This document shows, piece by piece, positions 61,968 to 64,000 of a stretch of 64,000 bases of DNA; position 1 is the first letter of the stretch; every line of letters begins with the position of its first letter. The notes under the pieces are model-generated. The model searched no databases. It was not told where the DNA came from and saw only the letters and a program-made list of their open reading frames with translations. Location: assembly GCA_020633465.1 (NCBI GenBank), contig JACKDN010000026.1, positions 47,461 to 111,460 of the forward strand, read 5' to 3'. Both the position numbers and the translations under genes were made by a program. Source of the stretch: Myxococcales bacterium. GTDB taxonomy: Bacteria > Myxococcota_A > Bradymonadia > UBA7976 > UBA1532.

Positions 61968-62651
61968 TCAGAACCCGCACACCTCGAGGCCCCGCTGCAC
62001 GGCGGGGCGGGCGAGCACGCGCTGCACCCAGGCGTCGACGCGCGGGAAGTCGGCGTAGCCCACGTAGTCCTTGCCCTCGTAGAACTCGAGCGAGGTGATC
62101 CACGGCACGGTGGCGATGTCCGCGATGGTGTACTCGCCGACGAGGTAGTCGCGATCTTCCAGCCGCGCCTCGATGACGCCCAGCAGCCGCGTCACCTCGG
62201 CGCCGTAGCGCTTCTGTCCGTAGTCGTCGGTCTTGCCCTTGGCGAACTTGTAGAAGTGCCCGAACTGCCCGAACATCGGCCCCACGTGGCCCACCTGGAA
62301 GAAGACCCACTGCAGCACCTCGTTCTCGCCCCGCGGATCGGTGGGCAGCAGCTTGCCGGTCCGGCGCGCGAGGTAGTGCAGGATGGCGCCCGACTCCATG
62401 ATCGCGATGGGCTCGCCGCCGGGGCCGTTGGGGTCGAGCAGCGTCGGGATCTTCGAGTTCGGGTTCAGCCGCACGAACTCGGGATCGAACTGATCGCCCT
62501 CCATGATGTCGATGCGGTGCGCCTCGTAGGGCAGCCCCACCTCTTCGAGGGCGATGCCCGCCTTCTTCCCGTTGGGCGTGGCGAGCGAGTAGAGCTGGAT
62601 GCGGTCGGGGTGCGCCGGGGGCCAGCGCGAGGGGAACAGGTCGGTGTGCAC
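61968..62651 (-). CDS. Glutathione S-transferase, YghU/YfcG-like
   Basis: This 227-residue protein is a Nu-class glutathione transferase or disulfide-bond reductase. The thioredoxin-fold half is seen as RIQLYSLATPNGKKAGIALEEVGLPYEAHRID with the glutathione-binding NPNSKIPTL and ESGAILHYLA, and the helical half with FFQVGHVGPMFGQFGHF and YTIADIATVPWI. The TPNG motif with Asn in place of Ser or Tyr is typical of YghU. It probably reduces disulfides or peroxides with glutathione. GTG 62651 has GGAGACG nine bases upstream. The neighbouring methyltransferase gene is divergent. Confidence 0.9.
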   Translation of the reverse strand: MHTDLFPSRWPPAHPDRIQLYSLATPNGKKAGIALEEVGLPYEAHRIDIMEGDQFDPEFVRLNPNSKIPTLLDPNGPGGEPIAIMESGAILHYLARRTGKLLPTDPRGENEVLQWVFFQVGHVGPMFGQFGHFYKFAKGKTDDYGQKRYGAEVTRLLGVIEARLEDRDYLVGEYTIADIATVPWITSLEFYEGKDYVGYADFPRVDAWVQRVLARPAVQRGLEVCGF

Positions 62652-62780
62652 GGTGCGTCTCCGGTCGGTGGCGAGCGTGGGCCTCGGCGGTCGGCCACTC
62701 GGCCTGCCGACGCAACCGGCAGACGCCGCCGGGGGGCGTGAGGTTGCGTGGGGACCGGCGCCGCGCGAACATCCCGACCC

Positions 62781-63974
62781 ATGGTCGACCACTGCCCAGC
62801 GTGCGCCCACGTGGCCGCCGCCCCGCTGCTCGACGATCGCCAGCCGCTGGCCACCTTGGCCTGGCCGCGCAGCGAGGCGGCGGCCCGCGCGATGCCCGCG
62901 CTGCCGCTCGACTTCGTGCGCTGCGTCGACTGCGGGCACGTCTACAACCGCGCCTTCTCGTACGACGCCGTGCCCTACGGCGACCAGCCCAACCGCATGT
63001 TCAACGCTGGCGTGGGCTGGTCGGGCTTCGTGCGCCGGCTGGTCGGGCGCGCCCTGGACGGCCTGCCCGAGGCGCCCACGGTGGTCGAGATCGGCTACGG
63101 CGACGGGCACTTCCTCGCGGCGTTGGCGGCGGCGCGCCCGGGCGGCCGCTACGTCGGCTTCGATCCGCACGGCGCGCAGGCCGCCGATGACGCCCTCGAG
63201 CTGCGCGCGGCCCTGTTCGAGCCCGCGTCGCACCTGCCCGAGCTGCGCCCGGATCTGATCGTCGCCCGCCACGTCCTCGAACACCTCGAGAGCCCGCTGG
63301 CCCTGCTGCAGCGCGTCGAGGCGGCCGCCGTCGCCCACGACCTGCGCCCGCTGGGCCTGCTCGAGGTGCCCTGCGTCGACCGCCTGTGGGCCACCGGCCG
63401 CACGGTCGACCTGTTCTACGAGCACGTCTCGCACTTCACCACCGCGTCCTTCGGCCGCATGCTGGCGCGCAGCGGGGCCGAGGTGATGGCGGTGGAGCAC
63501 GGCTACGACGGCGAGGTGGTCTTCGGCCTGGCGCGCTTCGGCGTCTCGTCGCAGCAGCGCGACCACGCCGCCGAGGCCGCCGCCTGGCGCGCCGCCGCCG
63601 CCGCCGCGCTGCCCACCATCCGCGCTCAGCTCGACGAGCTGGCCGGCGCCGTCGTCTGGGGCGGCACGGGCAAGGCCGCCGCCTTCCTCAACCGCTACGG
63701 CCTGGACGCCGCGCGCTTCCCGCTCGTGGTCGACTCCGATCCCGCCAAGGTGGGCACCTTCGTCCCCGGCACCGGCCAGCGCATCGCCTCGCGCGACGCC
63801 CTGCGCGGCCGGCCCGACGCGGTGGTCATCGTCCCGTCCCAGTGGCGCGCCGCCGACATCGTCGCCGAGATGGCGGCCGCCGGCCTGACCGCGCGGCAGG
63901 TGCTCATCGAGCACGCCGGCCGCCTGATCGACTTCGCGCGCGACCCTCACCCCTACACCCGGGAGGTCGAGTGA
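62781..63974 (+). CDS. Sugar C-methyltransferase-type SAM enzyme (Methyltransf_13/14)
   Basis: This 397-residue enzyme has the layout of NDP-sugar C-methyltransferases: an N-terminal zinc-binding part (CPACAHV and later RCVDCGHVYN), a class I SAM domain with VVEIGYGDGHFLAAL and acidic GFDPHG, and a C-terminal domain with WGGTGKAAAFLNRYG and a nucleotide-sugar fold (LVVDSDPAKVGTFVPGT). VARHVLEHLE is the typical His-containing motif near the active site. It would methylate a keto-deoxysugar of a surface polysaccharide. ATG 62781 is chosen. It overlaps the next gene by four bases, whose product looks like a sugar epimerase, which fits a carbohydrate cluster to the right. Confidence 0.88.
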   Translation: MVDHCPACAHVAAAPLLDDRQPLATLAWPRSEAAARAMPALPLDFVRCVDCGHVYNRAFSYDAVPYGDQPNRMFNAGVGWSGFVRRLVGRALDGLPEAPTVVEIGYGDGHFLAALAAARPGGRYVGFDPHGAQAADDALELRAALFEPASHLPELRPDLIVARHVLEHLESPLALLQRVEAAAVAHDLRPLGLLEVPCVDRLWATGRTVDLFYEHVSHFTTASFGRMLARSGAEVMAVEHGYDGEVVFGLARFGVSSQQRDHAAEAAAWRAAAAAALPTIRAQLDELAGAVVWGGTGKAAAFLNRYGLDAARFPLVVDSDPAKVGTFVPGTGQRIASRDALRGRPDAVVIVPSQWRAADIVAEMAAAGLTARQVLIEHAGRLIDFARDPHPYTREVE

Positions 63975-64000
63975 GCCTGCGCATCCTCGTCACCGGCGGC
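63971..64000 (+). CDS. N-terminus of a probable NAD-dependent sugar epimerase/dehydratase
   Basis: The window ends ten codons into a gene that starts at GTG 63971, overlapping the methyltransferase stop (GTGA). The visible residues, VSLRILVTGG, are the first strand and start of the glycine-rich NAD loop of extended short-chain dehydrogenases such as UDP-glucose 4-epimerases. The rest is outside the window. Confidence 0.65.
   Translation, partial: MSLRILVTGG

Overview
This is a very GC-rich, gene-dense window (54 gene calls in 64 kb) that most resembles a member of the Myxococcota or a related former delta-proteobacterial lineage. The evidence is a C-terminal MYXO-CTERM-type sorting tail, several lipoproteins with Asp/Ala/Gly/Pro-rich linkers, a PknB-type kinase and PP2C phosphatase, two NtrC-type sigma-54 activators, GTG/TTG starts and many 1-4 nt gene overlaps. 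This placement is inference: the window has no rRNA or other marker gene, and I see no tRNA, CRISPR array or insertion sequence.

Layout. 1-3302: tail of a sulfatase-modifying-factor-like protein, a small secreted protein, an amidase-signature enzyme, and a decapitated ATPase (DUF234) pseudogene that begins in a 4x15 bp tandem repeat. 3309-7887 (minus): PhoD-like phosphatase, HTTM membrane protein, beta-propeller lipoprotein. 8262-17336 (plus): universal stress protein followed by a complete cbb3 oxidase locus in the order ccoS, ccoNO fusion, ccoQ, one-haem ccoP, ccoG, ccoH, a SafE-like protein and ccoI, then a CBS protein; a sigma-54-like promoter lies upstream. 17449-21886: PP2C phosphatase and a 1139-residue GGDEF / pseudo-AAA / STAND ATPase / TPR protein. 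21893-31746: metallo-hydrolase, unknown helical protein, frameshifted BNR-repeat MYXO-CTERM protein, ribA, a receiver/metallo-beta-lactamase fusion, and an NtrC regulator divergent from a HemN-like / histidine kinase pair.

31859-46000: RND transporter, Ser/Thr kinase, ArsM-like methyltransferase, an 865-residue lipoprotein built from about eleven eight-cysteine repeats, a small membrane protein, a methyltransferase, citrate synthase, and two overlapping amidohydrolases, one of which has lost its metal ligands. 45624-49347: divergent kinase/response-regulator pair and an acyl-CoA synthetase. 49531-50998: an islet with a Uma2-like nuclease, a DUF433 antitoxin-like protein and an unknown ORF. 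51029-57504 (minus): a six-gene overlapping export operon (TolC-like, HlyD, two ABC ATPases, two ABC-2 permeases) whose TolC-like gene is broken by several frameshifts.

57505-58286 is non-coding and holds the most unusual DNA here: four hexanucleotide arrays arranged as a 463 bp interrupted palindrome about position 57,894. 58287-60931 is a kinase/NtrC pair. 61050-61967 holds an atypical lipoprotein gene and a degenerate fragment of the receiver-domain DNA of the preceding regulator. 61968-64000: a glutathione transferase, a sugar-type C-methyltransferase, and the first codons of a probable NAD-dependent epimerase.

Together the genes point to a respiring bacterium with low-oxygen cbb3 respiration, heavy use of sigma-54 and phospho-signalling, and an elaborate cell surface. 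Clustered frameshifts (24.16-24.19, 55.72-55.76, 56.28-56.50 kb) could be real decay or assembly indels in GC-rich stretches.
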